This document shows positions 1 to 6,064 of a stretch of 6,954 nt of DNA, in pieces. The number at the start of each line of letters is the position of its first letter. Position 1 is the first letter of the stretch. The DNA lies in the NCBI GenBank assembly GCA_003482405.1, contig DMZB01000185.1, positions 1-6,954 on the forward strand, written 5' to 3'. This DNA is from Lactobacillus sp. Its GTDB lineage: Bacteria; Bacillota; Bacilli; Lactobacillales; Lactobacillaceae. The position numbers and the translations under genes were made by a program. Under the pieces are notes generated by a model. It had not been told where the DNA came from. It searched no databases and saw only the letters and a list, made by a program, of their open reading frames with translations.

Positions 1-101
1 ATAGCTGAGAAGTGAACGAATACATCGTCACCACTTTCGCGAGTAATGAAACCAAAACCTTTGTCGGCGTTGAACCATTTAACAGTACCTTGTTCTGACA
101 T
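1..101 (-). CDS. csp: Cold-shock protein (CspA/CspB family), N-terminal part
   Basis: The minus strand encodes the first 33 residues of a small cold-shock-domain protein, and the gene runs off the left edge (family members are usually 66-67 residues). The start reads [20 protein letters not shown]. The RNP1 nucleic-acid-binding motif KGFGFI is at residues 14-19 and the RNP2 motif VFVHF at 27-31. W9, F16, F18, F28 and F31 are in the expected places for the aromatic RNA-binding face. From family knowledge it is a cytoplasmic single-stranded RNA/DNA chaperone that melts mRNA secondary structure in the cold or during growth transitions. The ATG at 99-101 is preceded by a strong AGGAGGA (minus strand, 111-117) nine bases upstream, which fixes the start. 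The upstream leader is long, as is common for csp genes. Which paralogue this is cannot be told from the fragment. Confidence 0.96.
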   Translation of the reverse strand, partial: MSEQGTVKWFNADKGFGFITRESGDDVFVHFSA

Positions 102-241
102 GTTGATGAATCCTCCTGTTGCGTTTGCACGCAGTCTAAGTGTTTTTATGTAAATTGGAGCTGGTGCAAATGGCGACTGGTACCATCAAACATGAAACCG
201 ACCTATCCATCATTCCCTTACCAAAGTACAGGTGTAATTGT
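102..241 (-). promoter_or_regulatory. Leader (5' UTR) of the cold-shock gene with hairpin next to the RBS
   Basis: If the promoter proposed at 242-269 is right, the csp mRNA has an untranslated leader of about 130 bases, typical for cold-inducible csp genes. Just upstream of the ribosome binding site (111-117) the arms TGCG (120-123) and CGCA (130-133) can form a small hairpin with a six-base loop. No coding frame is evident here. The structural role is inferred; the RBS and the arms are seen directly. Confidence 0.45.
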
Positions 242-269
242 ATCATATAGACCGCTTTCTTTACCATAA
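242..269 (-). promoter_or_regulatory. Candidate promoter of the cold-shock gene
   Basis: On the minus strand, TTATGG (264-269) and TATGAT (242-247) are separated by 16 bases. The -10 matches the consensus at five of six positions; the -35 is weaker. It lies about 140 bases upstream of the start codon and would give the usual long csp leader. This is an eye-read match, and other AT-rich hexamers nearby could serve. Confidence 0.4.
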
Positions 270-341
270 TTTATGAACGGAATCGCAAAATAACCTGCAA
301 CTTTTCATTATTATCAGTTTAAAGGCTGTAAAGTCGCCGTT

Positions 342-371
342 TTAACGCCATTTTCCCAAAAGTGCTAAAAT
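342..371 (+). promoter_or_regulatory. Candidate promoter of the 114-residue protein gene
   Basis: A -10 box TAAAAT (366-371), preceded by TGC in extended -10 form, lies 18 bases after a -35-like TTAACG (342-347). It is the best match upstream of the gene at 403 and would give a leader of about 25 bases. The spacer is slightly long and the -35 has four of six consensus bases. Confidence 0.5.
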
Positions 372-389
372 AAAATCAGACAAATAAAT

Positions 390-394
390 GGAGG
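390..394 (+). promoter_or_regulatory. Ribosome binding site that sets the start at 403
   Basis: GGAGG ends eight bases before the ATG at 403. An in-frame ATG at 388 overlaps this site and has no Shine-Dalgarno of its own, so 403 is the likely start and the first five codons of the longer frame are not translated. Confidence 0.8.
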
Positions 395-402
395 CTCTCA
401 AC

Positions 403-747
403 ATGGCAGATAACTTAGTCACCGTTGACGAACTCGATGAATCCGCACAAACAACGGCACTAACCGACTTCGCCAACTTTTACATTACACTTTGGCGGCG
501 CAATAACCTTGAGTTAGTGACGCAATATGACCAGCAACATGGTTACATTCAAGATATTAACCGCGAACTCGCGACCAACCGTTCCTTTACCCCTGACCGC
601 GAACGCGATACCAGTATTACGTTTAACAAAAAAGATTACATGGCGCTGATTGATGAAATTGGTGTGAAGTTCCACAACACCGGTAATCCTGAGACAGACT
701 GGAAAACTTGGTACGACCAACAGTTTGCCGCATTGTCCAATTCATAA
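403..747 (+). CDS. Hypothetical protein, 114 residues
   Basis: I do not recognise this protein. It is soluble, with no signal peptide or membrane segment. The N-terminus is acidic (MADNLVTVDELDESAQ), followed by an amphipathic, aromatic-containing stretch (FANFYITLWRRN, residues 23-34), a polar middle rich in charged residues and Gln (about 40-72), and a C-terminal part with tryptophans W100 and W103 in a DWKTWYDQQF segment. That it is a real gene is supported by a well-spaced GGAGG, an upstream extended -10 promoter and a strong terminator directly after the stop, which together make a complete single-gene transcription unit. It is divergent from the cold-shock gene and convergent with the metal exporter gene. 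No function is claimed. Confidence 0.85.
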   Translation: MADNLVTVDELDESAQTTALTDFANFYITLWRRNNLELVTQYDQQHGYIQDINRELATNRSFTPDRERDTSITFNKKDYMALIDEIGVKFHNTGNPETDWKTWYDQQFAALSNS

Positions 748-764
748 ACTCGCGTAACTCAAAC

Positions 765-807
765 ACCCCGTTTCACAGTGATTCAAACTGTGGAGCGGGG
801 TATTTTT
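765..807 (+). terminator. Intrinsic terminator after the 114-residue protein gene
   Basis: Arms ACCCCG-TTT-CACAGT (765-779) and ACTGTG-GAG-CGGGGT (787-801) enclose a seven-base loop, followed by a TATTTTT tail. In plus-strand RNA the inner UUU/GAG positions pair as U.G, U-A, U.G, giving a continuous 15-bp stem. On the minus strand two of these would be A.C mismatches and the tail is poor. It therefore works mainly for the plus strand. Confidence 0.9.
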
Positions 808-849
808 GTAACTCATCTTGCTGTGTTCTAATTCTGGTCTAAACGCGAA

Positions 850-1746
850 CTAGACCTTATCCTTATTCACGAACAGCGCGTCCTTTTCACCGTGATGGAC
901 TTCTGGCTGAATCGTGACATGACAAATTTTATACTTAGTCGTTAACATCGCAGAAATTTGAGCAACTGTTTCTTCCACTTGACTCAACTTCACGTCCTGC
1001 ATATTTACGTGCGCCGAAAAGACAACCTTGTTTTCATCAATCAGCCATGCGTGAATGTGGTGAACCCTGATGACACCGGGAATTTTAACGATGTCGGCCG
1101 CAATCTGGTCATAATCCAAATCAGGTGCCGTTTGCATCAAAATTTGAATCGTTTCGTGAATCACCGGCCATGTCTCATAGATAATGTAAAATGACACGAG
1201 CAAGGTCAACAGTGGGTCGACCCACGTAATCTTAAACAGAACAATGAGGATCCCGCCAATAATAACGGCCACTGAGGACAATGCGTCGGCAAGCACGTGT
1301 AGATAGGTCGCCTTGATGTTCAAACTATCTTTGGAACCGTGATGCATCAAAACTGCCGACAGTAAGTTTGCCAGCAATCCAATCACGGCAACAATCAGCA
1401 TAATGTCCCCGTTGATTGGTTCCGGTTTGGCAAACCTTCGTGCTGCTTCAATCATTAAGACAATTGAAACGCCAATGAGAAACAGACCGTTAACAAACGC
1501 AGCCAAAATTTCCGCGCGACGATAGCCAAATGTCCGCTGCCGGTTTTGCGGCTTGCCACTAATGCGTTGAGCCACATAGCCCAGGACAATTGACAGCGAA
1601 TCACCTAGGTTATGAAAGGCATCCGACAACAGTGCCAACGACCCTGACAACAATCCACCGACAATTTCTGCCACGGTGATGAGCAAGTTTAACACCGTGA
1701 CGAATAAAAACCGCATGCCCGTCATTTGTTCTTCTTGATGATCCAT
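850..1746 (-). CDS. Cation diffusion facilitator, CzcD/ZitB-type zinc efflux protein
   Basis: This 298-residue membrane protein is a cation diffusion facilitator, a proton-coupled antiporter that expels divalent metal (most likely Zn2+, possibly Co2+ or Cd2+) from the cytoplasm. About six membrane segments span residues 10-195. The metal site is visible as H45/D49 in DAFHNLGD (helix 2) and H150/D154 in HVLADALS (helix 5). The His-Asp pairs of both helices are the zinc-type signature, unlike the Asp-rich manganese type. A cytoplasmic C-terminal domain (about 205-290) carries HHIHAW at 229-234, typical of the dimerising metal-sensing fold. The long His-rich loop of some relatives is absent. A GTG-started frame extends 12 codons further upstream, but GAGGGGG seven bases before the ATG at 1746 decides the start. 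The gene lies 133 bases behind lacM with a possible promoter of its own, so operon membership is doubtful. The exact metal is inferred. Confidence 0.93.
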   Translation of the reverse strand: MDHQEEQMTGMRFLFVTVLNLLITVAEIVGGLLSGSLALLSDAFHNLGDSLSIVLGYVAQRISGKPQNRQRTFGYRRAEILAAFVNGLFLIGVSIVLMIEAARRFAKPEPINGDIMLIVAVIGLLANLLSAVLMHHGSKDSLNIKATYLHVLADALSSVAVIIGGILIVLFKITWVDPLLTLLVSFYIIYETWPVIHETIQILMQTAPDLDYDQIAADIVKIPGVIRVHHIHAWLIDENKVVFSAHVNMQDVKLSQVEETVAQISAMLTTKYKICHVTIQPEVHHGEKDALFVNKDKV

Positions 1747-1753
1747 TTGCCCA

Positions 1754-1760
1754 CCCCCTC
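1754..1760 (-). promoter_or_regulatory. Ribosome binding site that sets the start of the metal exporter
   Basis: GAGGGGG on the minus strand lies seven bases before the ATG at 1744-1746. The alternative GTG start at 1780-1782 would place this Shine-Dalgarno inside the coding region and has no purine-rich site of its own. Confidence 0.8.
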
Positions 1761-1810
1761 GACTTAAATCAAATAAGTTCACTGATTAACACTAGCCGGT
1801 TTTCATGGCG

Positions 1811-1835
1811 ACTAACGTTTATTAGTTTTATTATC
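1811..1835 (-). promoter_or_regulatory. Possible promoter and operator of the metal exporter gene
   Basis: On the minus strand an extended -10 element TGC-GATAAT (GATAAT at 1830-1835) lacks a good -35. Immediately downstream is a perfect inverted repeat, ACTAA-N6-TTAGT (1811-1826), in the position of an operator. Metal exporters are usually under a metal-sensing repressor, but no such regulator is in the window. The assignment is tentative. Confidence 0.3.
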
Positions 1836-1879
1836 GCATATCACTTTACTGGCGGCTACCCACCTTCGCCACGACACCT

Positions 1880-2854
1880 TTAATTAGCTTCGTGTGCGCC
1901 AGGATATAGCTTGACCGTAAATGTCCGGTCATCAGCAGCTGTAAGCCGGTAAGCCGGTTGGACGTTTGCACCCCAACTGTCAATGCCGCCAACGCCACGC
2001 ACGGCACCATAGATCGACAAGACCGTACGCCGTGCTAATGGTAGCTCTTCCACATGAGTTGCCGCCTCCAATTCCATGGCGGTGTAAGGCAAGCAGCTGA
2101 AAGCAAACGGTTGTGCGTCCATCGCCACGGTCAGTGAGAATGGCTGTGCATCGACATCAACGTTATTTAACGTCCGCTGTCGCGTCACAGTCAACCAGCG
2201 TGTCTGCATGTGCATGCCCATTTCTTGGGGGACCAAGTAAGGCGTCACCGGTAATCCACCGACGTAGTACTGCCCCCGACTGCCGCCAGCCATTCGATCC
2301 GGGTAGGTTTCGCCCGACAAGCCGTCGTACTCAAAACCCGTAGCAACCGTTGGCATAATCAGTTGAATCCCAAACGCTGGTAGCTCTGGTAAGGCCGCGT
2401 TGCCCTGAAAGCTTGACGTGAGTGTGAGTTGACCGTCAGCTGCAATCTCGTAGGCGATCGTTACAGCAGTGGCTGGCGTCGTTGCCGTTTGAAAAGTAAA
2501 TGTGATTTTGACGGTGTCCGCCAATTCGTTATCTGAGAAGCGGTTGTTCAGCGGTGCAATTGGCAATCCGTAGTCTTCACCATCAACTTGCACATTGATA
2601 TCCTGACAGCGTGTAAATTGGTCAGCTCCCAGCCACATTGCAGAGTCCTCGGAAAAATGGTTTCCGCGATCATTGTCCGTGGTTGCCCGCCAAAAAATTG
2701 GGCGAATCGGACGGTACAGCCATTCCTTGCCATGACTGACGATTGATTCCAAACCACCTTTTTCATAACTGAAAATATAATGAACATTAGCGGCATCAAT
2801 ACCTAACGTACCGTCGCCAAAAATCACCCGTAAATTAGTTGTCGTATTGGCCAT
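1880..2854 (-). CDS. lacM: Beta-galactosidase small subunit LacM
   Basis: This 324-residue protein is the small subunit of the heterodimeric GH2 beta-galactosidase of lactobacilli and Leuconostoc. It corresponds to the C-terminal beta-sandwich domain of E. coli LacZ. Typical motifs are [11 protein letters not shown] (residues 54-64), [11 protein letters not shown] (177-187) and, near the end, [12 protein letters not shown] (287-298). W294 in that last motif corresponds to the substrate-contacting tryptophan that completes the active site of the large subunit. The frame is open for 16 codons further upstream, but AGGAGGT at 2866-2872 lies 11 bases before the ATG at 2852-2854, and the resulting start [18 protein letters not shown] aligns with known LacM proteins. 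The gene overlaps the end of lacL by 20 bases in another frame, so the two subunits are probably made by coupled translation in near-equal amounts. The size is normal (usual length about 320). Confidence 0.97.
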   Translation of the reverse strand: MANTTTNLRVIFGDGTLGIDAANVHYIFSYEKGGLESIVSHGKEWLYRPIRPIFWRATTDNDRGNHFSEDSAMWLGADQFTRCQDINVQVDGEDYGLPIAPLNNRFSDNELADTVKITFTFQTATTPATAVTIAYEIAADGQLTLTSSFQGNAALPELPAFGIQLIMPTVATGFEYDGLSGETYPDRMAGGSRGQYYVGGLPVTPYLVPQEMGMHMQTRWLTVTRQRTLNNVDVDAQPFSLTVAMDAQPFAFSCLPYTAMELEAATHVEELPLARRTVLSIYGAVRGVGGIDSWGANVQPAYRLTAADDRTFTVKLYPGAHEAN

Positions 2855-4730
2855 AATAGTAGCGCACCTCCTGCATTGCTGGTTTTGCCTGACGGTTAGC
2901 AAACATCAACCCGTCACCGGAGAATTCGCCATCCGTGTGCCGGTCATCGAAGTCGCCACCGTAGCGCAGTACTTGACGGCCTGTCACTTCATCAGTGACC
3001 CACAAAGCTTGGTCAATAAAGTCCCAAATAAAGCCACCCTGATAAGATGGAAAGTCATCTAGCAGTGCCATGTACTCACCCAAACCACCGAGCGAATTAC
3101 CCATATCATGCATGTATTCACAGTCCAAAAATGGTTTTGTTGGATGCTCACTCAAGTAGGCTCTAATTTCAGCTGGTGAAGCGTACATCCGACTTTCAAC
3201 ATCTGAAATGGTCGTTTCATAATCACGGTTGCGGACGACACCCTCATAATGGGTCAGCCGTGACGCATCCATTGCTTTGTAATAGGTGTTCATCGCCTCA
3301 ATATCATCGCCGGCGTATGATTCGTTGCCCAGTGACCAGAACAAAACAGCCGGGTGATTTTTAAACGCTTCATAGTTATTGCGGGCTCGATCTAGCACTG
3401 CGTCACGCCATTGTGGTAATGAGCCGGGTACATTATCAGAAGGCTCAACGGCACCCATCTTTTGCCAGGTACCGTGTGTTTCAAGATTATTTTCAGCCAT
3501 CATATAAATGCCTGCTTGATCACACATGTAATACCACGGAATTTGATCCGGATAATGGCATGTCCGAACCGCATTAATATGGTTATCGGCAAACGTTTGC
3601 AAGTCGGCCTTCATGTCAGCCATCGAAACGGCACGACCAGTTGTCGCATCCCACTCATGCCGGTTGACTCCGTTGATGACGAGTCGTTTACCATTTAAGT
3701 AGATCACTTGTCCGCGCAATTCTAGTCGTCTAAAACCAATCTCGTATGGCACGGCCTCGATGGTGTCACCGGCATCATCCACAATCGTCACCATCAGATG
3801 ATATAAGTACGGATTGTGGTGCGTCCACAAAATGACGTTGCTGACCGGTAAGTGATCAAAACTAACCCGTTTGGAAACTGGCTGTTTTTCATCAATAATC
3901 AATTTATCATCTTTATCAAACACCGTCAGATGAACGCGTGCATGTTCGCCCACAGCTCCATTTAATTTCAAACCAACACTGAGTTCGCCATCCTGCAGAT
4001 CCTGATGAACTACTGGCCGGATGTTTAGATCATCCACATGAATGCGTGGTACGCCAACTAACCGAACACTGCGAAAGATGCCCGAAAAGCGAAACATATC
4101 CTGATCTTCAAGAAACGATGCTGTACTGCGTTTGAACACTGCCACAGCAAGGACATTATCACCATCCACTAACGCATCGGTTAGGTCAAATTCGGCACGG
4201 GAAAAACTATCCTCCGAATAGCCGAGGAAATGCCCATTCAGCCACACATACATCGCTTCCTCTACGCCATCGAACTGGACGATAACGCGCTGCTGATCAG
4301 CCAAACCTGATGCCAACCGAAAATGCTTAATGTAATCACCGACCGAATTATCGGGTGCCTCACTAAACATCCCCGCAGCGCTTTGATCTGGTCCCATAGT
4401 GTAGGCCGGTCGCCGATAAATTTTACCTTCCCATGGATAGAGCGTGTTAATGTACTGTAATTGTGCGTAATTACTCAGTTCAATGTGACTGGGCACCTGA
4501 ATCGACCCAAAGTCACTCGTGTCATAGCCCTGTTCATAAAAGCCAACCGGCCGGTGTGCAGGCTGATCTGAGAACTTAAACTGCCATTGTCCATCTAAAC
4601 TTTGCGTCCAGCTACTTTTATGCGCACGTGCTTCATCTTCATCGCGATACCAGTAATGGTCGCTGTGTGCTGGCAATTGACCAACCCGAAAAACCTGTGG
4701 GTCGTCCAGCCACTTCATGTCTGGCTCCAT
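2835..4730 (-). CDS. lacL: Beta-galactosidase large subunit LacL
   Basis: This 631-residue cytoplasmic subunit carries the catalytic residues of the LacLM enzyme, which hydrolyses lactose and other beta-galactosides and can transgalactosylate. The domains follow GH2 order: a sugar-binding jelly roll (about 40-225, with [17 protein letters not shown] [13 protein letters not shown] at 154-166 and [12 protein letters not shown] at 209-220), an Ig-like domain (about 226-335) and a TIM barrel (about 336-631). Active-site residues by family position are H358 (NRHEW), H392 (TCHYP), E417 and H419 (NNLETHG, magnesium site), E470 as acid/base (WSLGNES) and E538 as nucleophile (DCEYMH); all are intact. 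The ATG at 4728-4730 follows AGGAGGT (4736-4742) by five bases, and its length matches known LacL N-termini. It is the first gene of the lacLM pair, transcribed from a promoter with a cre site. No permease, galactose gene or repressor accompanies it here. Confidence 0.98.
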   Translation of the reverse strand: MEPDMKWLDDPQVFRVGQLPAHSDHYWYRDEDEARAHKSSWTQSLDGQWQFKFSDQPAHRPVGFYEQGYDTSDFGSIQVPSHIELSNYAQLQYINTLYPWEGKIYRRPAYTMGPDQSAAGMFSEAPDNSVGDYIKHFRLASGLADQQRVIVQFDGVEEAMYVWLNGHFLGYSEDSFSRAEFDLTDALVDGDNVLAVAVFKRSTASFLEDQDMFRFSGIFRSVRLVGVPRIHVDDLNIRPVVHQDLQDGELSVGLKLNGAVGEHARVHLTVFDKDDKLIIDEKQPVSKRVSFDHLPVSNVILWTHHNPYLYHLMVTIVDDAGDTIEAVPYEIGFRRLELRGQVIYLNGKRLVINGVNRHEWDATTGRAVSMADMKADLQTFADNHINAVRTCHYPDQIPWYYMCDQAGIYMMAENNLETHGTWQKMGAVEPSDNVPGSLPQWRDAVLDRARNNYEAFKNHPAVLFWSLGNESYAGDDIEAMNTYYKAMDASRLTHYEGVVRNRDYETTISDVESRMYASPAEIRAYLSEHPTKPFLDCEYMHDMGNSLGGLGEYMALLDDFPSYQGGFIWDFIDQALWVTDEVTGRQVLRYGGDFDDRHTDGEFSGDGLMFANRQAKPAMQEVRYYYGQYDN

Positions 4731-4743
4731 GCTGTACCTCCTG

Positions 4744-4757
4744 TGATAGCGTTTTCA
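4744..4757 (-). promoter_or_regulatory. cre site (CcpA operator) of lacLM
   Basis: On the minus strand TGAAAACGCTATCA fits the cre consensus TGWAANCGNTNWCA at every defined position. It lies between the proposed lacL -10 box and its ribosome binding site, just past the predicted transcription start. At that place CcpA bound with HPr-Ser-P normally represses. Glucose repression of lacLM is therefore the expected behaviour. Confidence 0.9.
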
Positions 4758-4768
4758 TGATAGTGTCT

Positions 4769-4797
4769 ATTTTACCGCACTTGGTAAGGGAGGTGAA
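4769..4797 (-). promoter_or_regulatory. Promoter of lacLM
   Basis: On the minus strand TTCACC (4792-4797) and TAAAAT (4769-4774) are 17 bases apart, with four and five of six consensus bases respectively. The start point would be near 4762, about 30 bases before the lacL start codon and immediately before the cre site. The weak -35 would suit a regulated promoter. Confidence 0.7.
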
Positions 4798-4802
4798 GCG
4801 CG

Positions 4803-4994
4803 CACAAAGGGCACCCCTCCGCCAACGAAATGACCTGCATAACACAAACCATTCGATGTACAGAAACTAAGGCCATGTCCAACTCGCCATCGCTATGCAG
4901 ACAAAACCTGTCGCTGACACACAAAACTATGTAAAAGCTCTCGCGCCACTGCCCTATAGCCAAAACGCGCTCATACCCCCACAAGTCTGTGCAT
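4803..4994. other. Intergenic stretch without recognised content
   Basis: About 190 bases lie between the lacLM promoter and the tandem terminators. Short open frames exist on both strands, but none has a ribosome binding site, membrane or domain pattern, or recognisable protein-like composition. No repeat, tRNA or insertion-sequence end was seen. A decayed gene cannot be excluded. Confidence 0.5.
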
Positions 4995-5046
4995 AACAAA
5001 AACCAGCTCCCGCAAAGGCAAAGAACGCCTTCACGAGAGCTGGTTT
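4995..5046 (-). terminator. Intrinsic terminator (long stem), distal of a tandem pair
   Basis: Arms 5000-5019 and 5027-5046 pair over 20 bp around a seven-base loop, followed on the minus strand by TTTTTGTT. The first 10 bp (AAACCAGCTC/GAGCTGGTTT) are perfect. The inner ten include three G.U pairs that exist only in minus-strand RNA and would be A.C mismatches in plus-strand RNA. The orientation is therefore minus, away from the MerR gene and toward lacL. Confidence 0.88.
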
Positions 5047-5094
5047 ACGTTATTGCTCGACTTTAAACCGGGGTATTCACGCTCTCTTTTACAC

Positions 5095-5125
5095 AAAAAC
5101 ACCCCAGATCCCCTGAACTGGAGTG
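5095..5125 (-). terminator. Intrinsic terminator, proximal of a tandem pair
   Basis: In minus-strand RNA CACUCCAG and CUGGGGUG (5118-5125 and 5100-5107) pair over 8 bp including one U.G, around a ten-base loop, followed directly by TTTTTGTG. It would stop transcripts coming from the merR side about 300 bases after the merR stop codon. Confidence 0.8.
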
Positions 5126-5420
5126 CCTGAAGTGAGTAGTTGATTACACCATGAAAACTTGGGTTGATTTTCATGAAACACATTGTTTTAAATATACGAT
5201 CACTAACCATCCCGAAAGGATGATTCTCGAGCGCATAACGCGCAGTTTATCGAACCTTTTTCTTAAAAAAAGTTTTCCAAAAAACACTCACAACATGAAG
5301 CAATGGCCCAGCCGTAAAGATCGGCCACTTCTTAGGGATTTTTGGGTAATCAACCAATTAGCCTCACCTCAACCACAGCTTAGCATTACTGCCTGCTACC
5401 AACAAGTAATGTCCCCTAGA
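5095..5420 (-). ncRNA. Candidate structured RNA or long structured 3' UTR on the minus strand
   Basis: This stretch between the merR stop codon and the proximal terminator has no convincing gene but holds a chain of hairpins. In minus-strand RNA these are CATTACT/AGTAATG (5405-5411 with 5384-5390), AGTGGCC/GGCCATT (5323-5329 with 5302-5308), GCGCG/TGCGC (5239-5243 with 5231-5235), AATCATCC/GGATGGTT (5218-5225 with 5205-5212, loop UUUCG) and CATGAAAA/TTTTCATG (5168-5175 with 5150-5157), then the terminator stem. Several stems contain G.U pairs that fit only the minus-strand RNA. It may be the tail of the merR mRNA or an independent small RNA; a weak -10-like TATATT at about 5192-5197 could start a short version. 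No known RNA family is recognised: it is not a T-box, tmRNA or RNase P RNA by motif. Confidence 0.45.
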
Positions 5421-5421
5421 T

Positions 5422-5877
5422 TTAGTCTTTTTTCTTCAATTCAAAGCGCGTCGTCCCATCCATCAGACGCGCGATCAATGTATATTGCGGTTCCGGATCA
5501 AACGTCCCCATGTTCACAACTTGACTGCCATCCTTATCGCTATGAACATCTTCCAAGCGTGTCATCATGACATCTTTCAGAATATGAATGACTTCACGGT
5601 GCTGACGCATTCTTTTGACCGCAGCGGCCAACGTAAAGCCCTCATCCATATAGGCCTTAATTGCCCGCACTTTAAACACGGTATCATACGTGTATTTGCG
5701 GTTGCCTTCCTCTTGTTCAACACCATCAATGTAGTTTTTATCAGTCCAATACCTCAATTGAGCGGGTGAGACCTCTGTCGCCCGTGACAAATCCCCGATT
5801 CCAATCAGGATGTCATCACTGTTGATAATACTTTTTAACCACTCTGGCGAACCCGCTGCGTTTCTTGCACTTTCCAT
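5422..5877 (-). CDS. MerR-family transcriptional regulator
   Basis: This 151-residue protein has the MerR winged-helix fold. The helix-turn-helix spans about residues 24-44 (IGDLSRATEVSPAQLRYW), followed by the wing (EEGNRKYTYDTV, 56-67) and the second helical pair (FKVRAIKAYMDEGFTLAAAVKRM, 68-90). The remaining 60 residues form a short C-terminal region with no cysteine metal site and no large drug-binding domain. The layout (N-terminal extension, RYW-type recognition region, short tail) recalls the GlnR/TnrA branch, although it is not GlnR itself. Three or more upstream in-frame ATGs exist, but the first (5947-5949) overlaps the -10 box; GAGG at 5887-5890 lies nine bases before the ATG at 5875-5877, which is chosen. 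It is divergent from the drug exporter and probably controls it and itself through the palindrome between them. The ligand is unknown. Confidence 0.9.
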   Translation of the reverse strand: MESARNAAGSPEWLKSIINSDDILIGIGDLSRATEVSPAQLRYWTDKNYIDGVEQEEGNRKYTYDTVFKVRAIKAYMDEGFTLAAAVKRMRQHREVIHILKDVMMTRLEDVHSDKDGSQVVNMGTFDPEPQYTLIARLMDGTTRFELKKKD

Positions 5878-5886
5878 AGTAATAAA

Positions 5887-5890
5887 CCTC
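5887..5890 (-). promoter_or_regulatory. Ribosome binding site that sets the MerR start
   Basis: GAGG on the minus strand lies nine bases before the ATG at 5875-5877. Upstream in-frame ATGs lack such a site, and the most upstream one lies inside the -10 box and so cannot be in the mRNA. Confidence 0.65.
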
Positions 5891-5947
5891 ATGTTTTCTG
5901 AAACCGTTATCATAAAATCTAACGTGCTTATCATGTTTACTCGAATC

Positions 5948-5975
5948 ATTATATATTTTAAAATAACTTTGTCAA
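5948..5975 (-). promoter_or_regulatory. Promoter of the MerR regulator gene
   Basis: On the minus strand TTGACA (5970-5975) and TATAAT (5948-5953) both match the consensus perfectly, with a 16-base spacer. This is the strongest promoter in the window by sequence. Its -35 is one arm of the shared palindrome at 5970-5986, so a protein bound there would block it. Confidence 0.9.
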
Positions 5976-5986
5976 CTTACTTGACA
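5970..5986. promoter_or_regulatory. Shared operator palindrome between merR and the exporter
   Basis: TGTCA (5970-5974) and TGACA (5982-5986) form a perfect inverted repeat separated by seven bases. This fits the GlnR/TnrA box TGTNA-N7-TNACA exactly. The outer six bases of each arm are also the two divergent -35 boxes, so binding would shut off both promoters together. That the neighbouring MerR protein is the binder is inferred; the cell's GlnR is the alternative. Confidence 0.7.
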
Positions 5987-6009
5987 TGATTATCTGAAAG
6001 CATTATATT
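5981..6009 (+). promoter_or_regulatory. Promoter of the drug exporter gene
   Basis: A perfect -35 TTGACA (5981-5986) and TATATT (6004-6009, five of six) are 17 bases apart. The leader would be about 50 bases. The normal 17-base spacer argues against the classical MerR activation mode, which twists a 19-20-base spacer, and favours repression at the -35 palindrome. Confidence 0.88.
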
Positions 6010-6064
6010 AACTCTCGTACTTTTTTAAGCCAACTAATTTATTTAAACGAAAGAAGGACCTCTT

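Noticed and set aside
388..402. Earlier ATG for the 114-residue protein
   Set aside because: It overlaps the GGAGG that serves the ATG at 403 and has no upstream Shine-Dalgarno.
765..801. Bidirectional terminator serving the metal exporter gene as well
   Set aside because: On the minus strand the stem has A.C mismatches and is followed by GTTTGAG instead of a T-run, so use in that direction would be weak.
4772..4999. A 75-codon minus-strand frame and a plus-strand counterpart (4628-4870) upstream of lacL
   Set aside because: Neither has a Shine-Dalgarno or family resemblance, and the first overlaps the lac promoter. They are more likely chance frames.
4995..5125. T-box or other known riboswitch controlling lacL
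   Set aside because: No T-box consensus (AGGGTGG-type) or other familiar riboswitch core is visible, and lacL has its own promoter downstream of both terminators.
5151..5570. A 139-codon plus-strand frame spanning the structured region and the end of merR
   Set aside because: It has no ribosome binding site, no recognisable domain and poor protein-like composition, and its second half is antisense to merR. Its start codon is part of the CATGAAAA/TTTTCATG hairpin arm.
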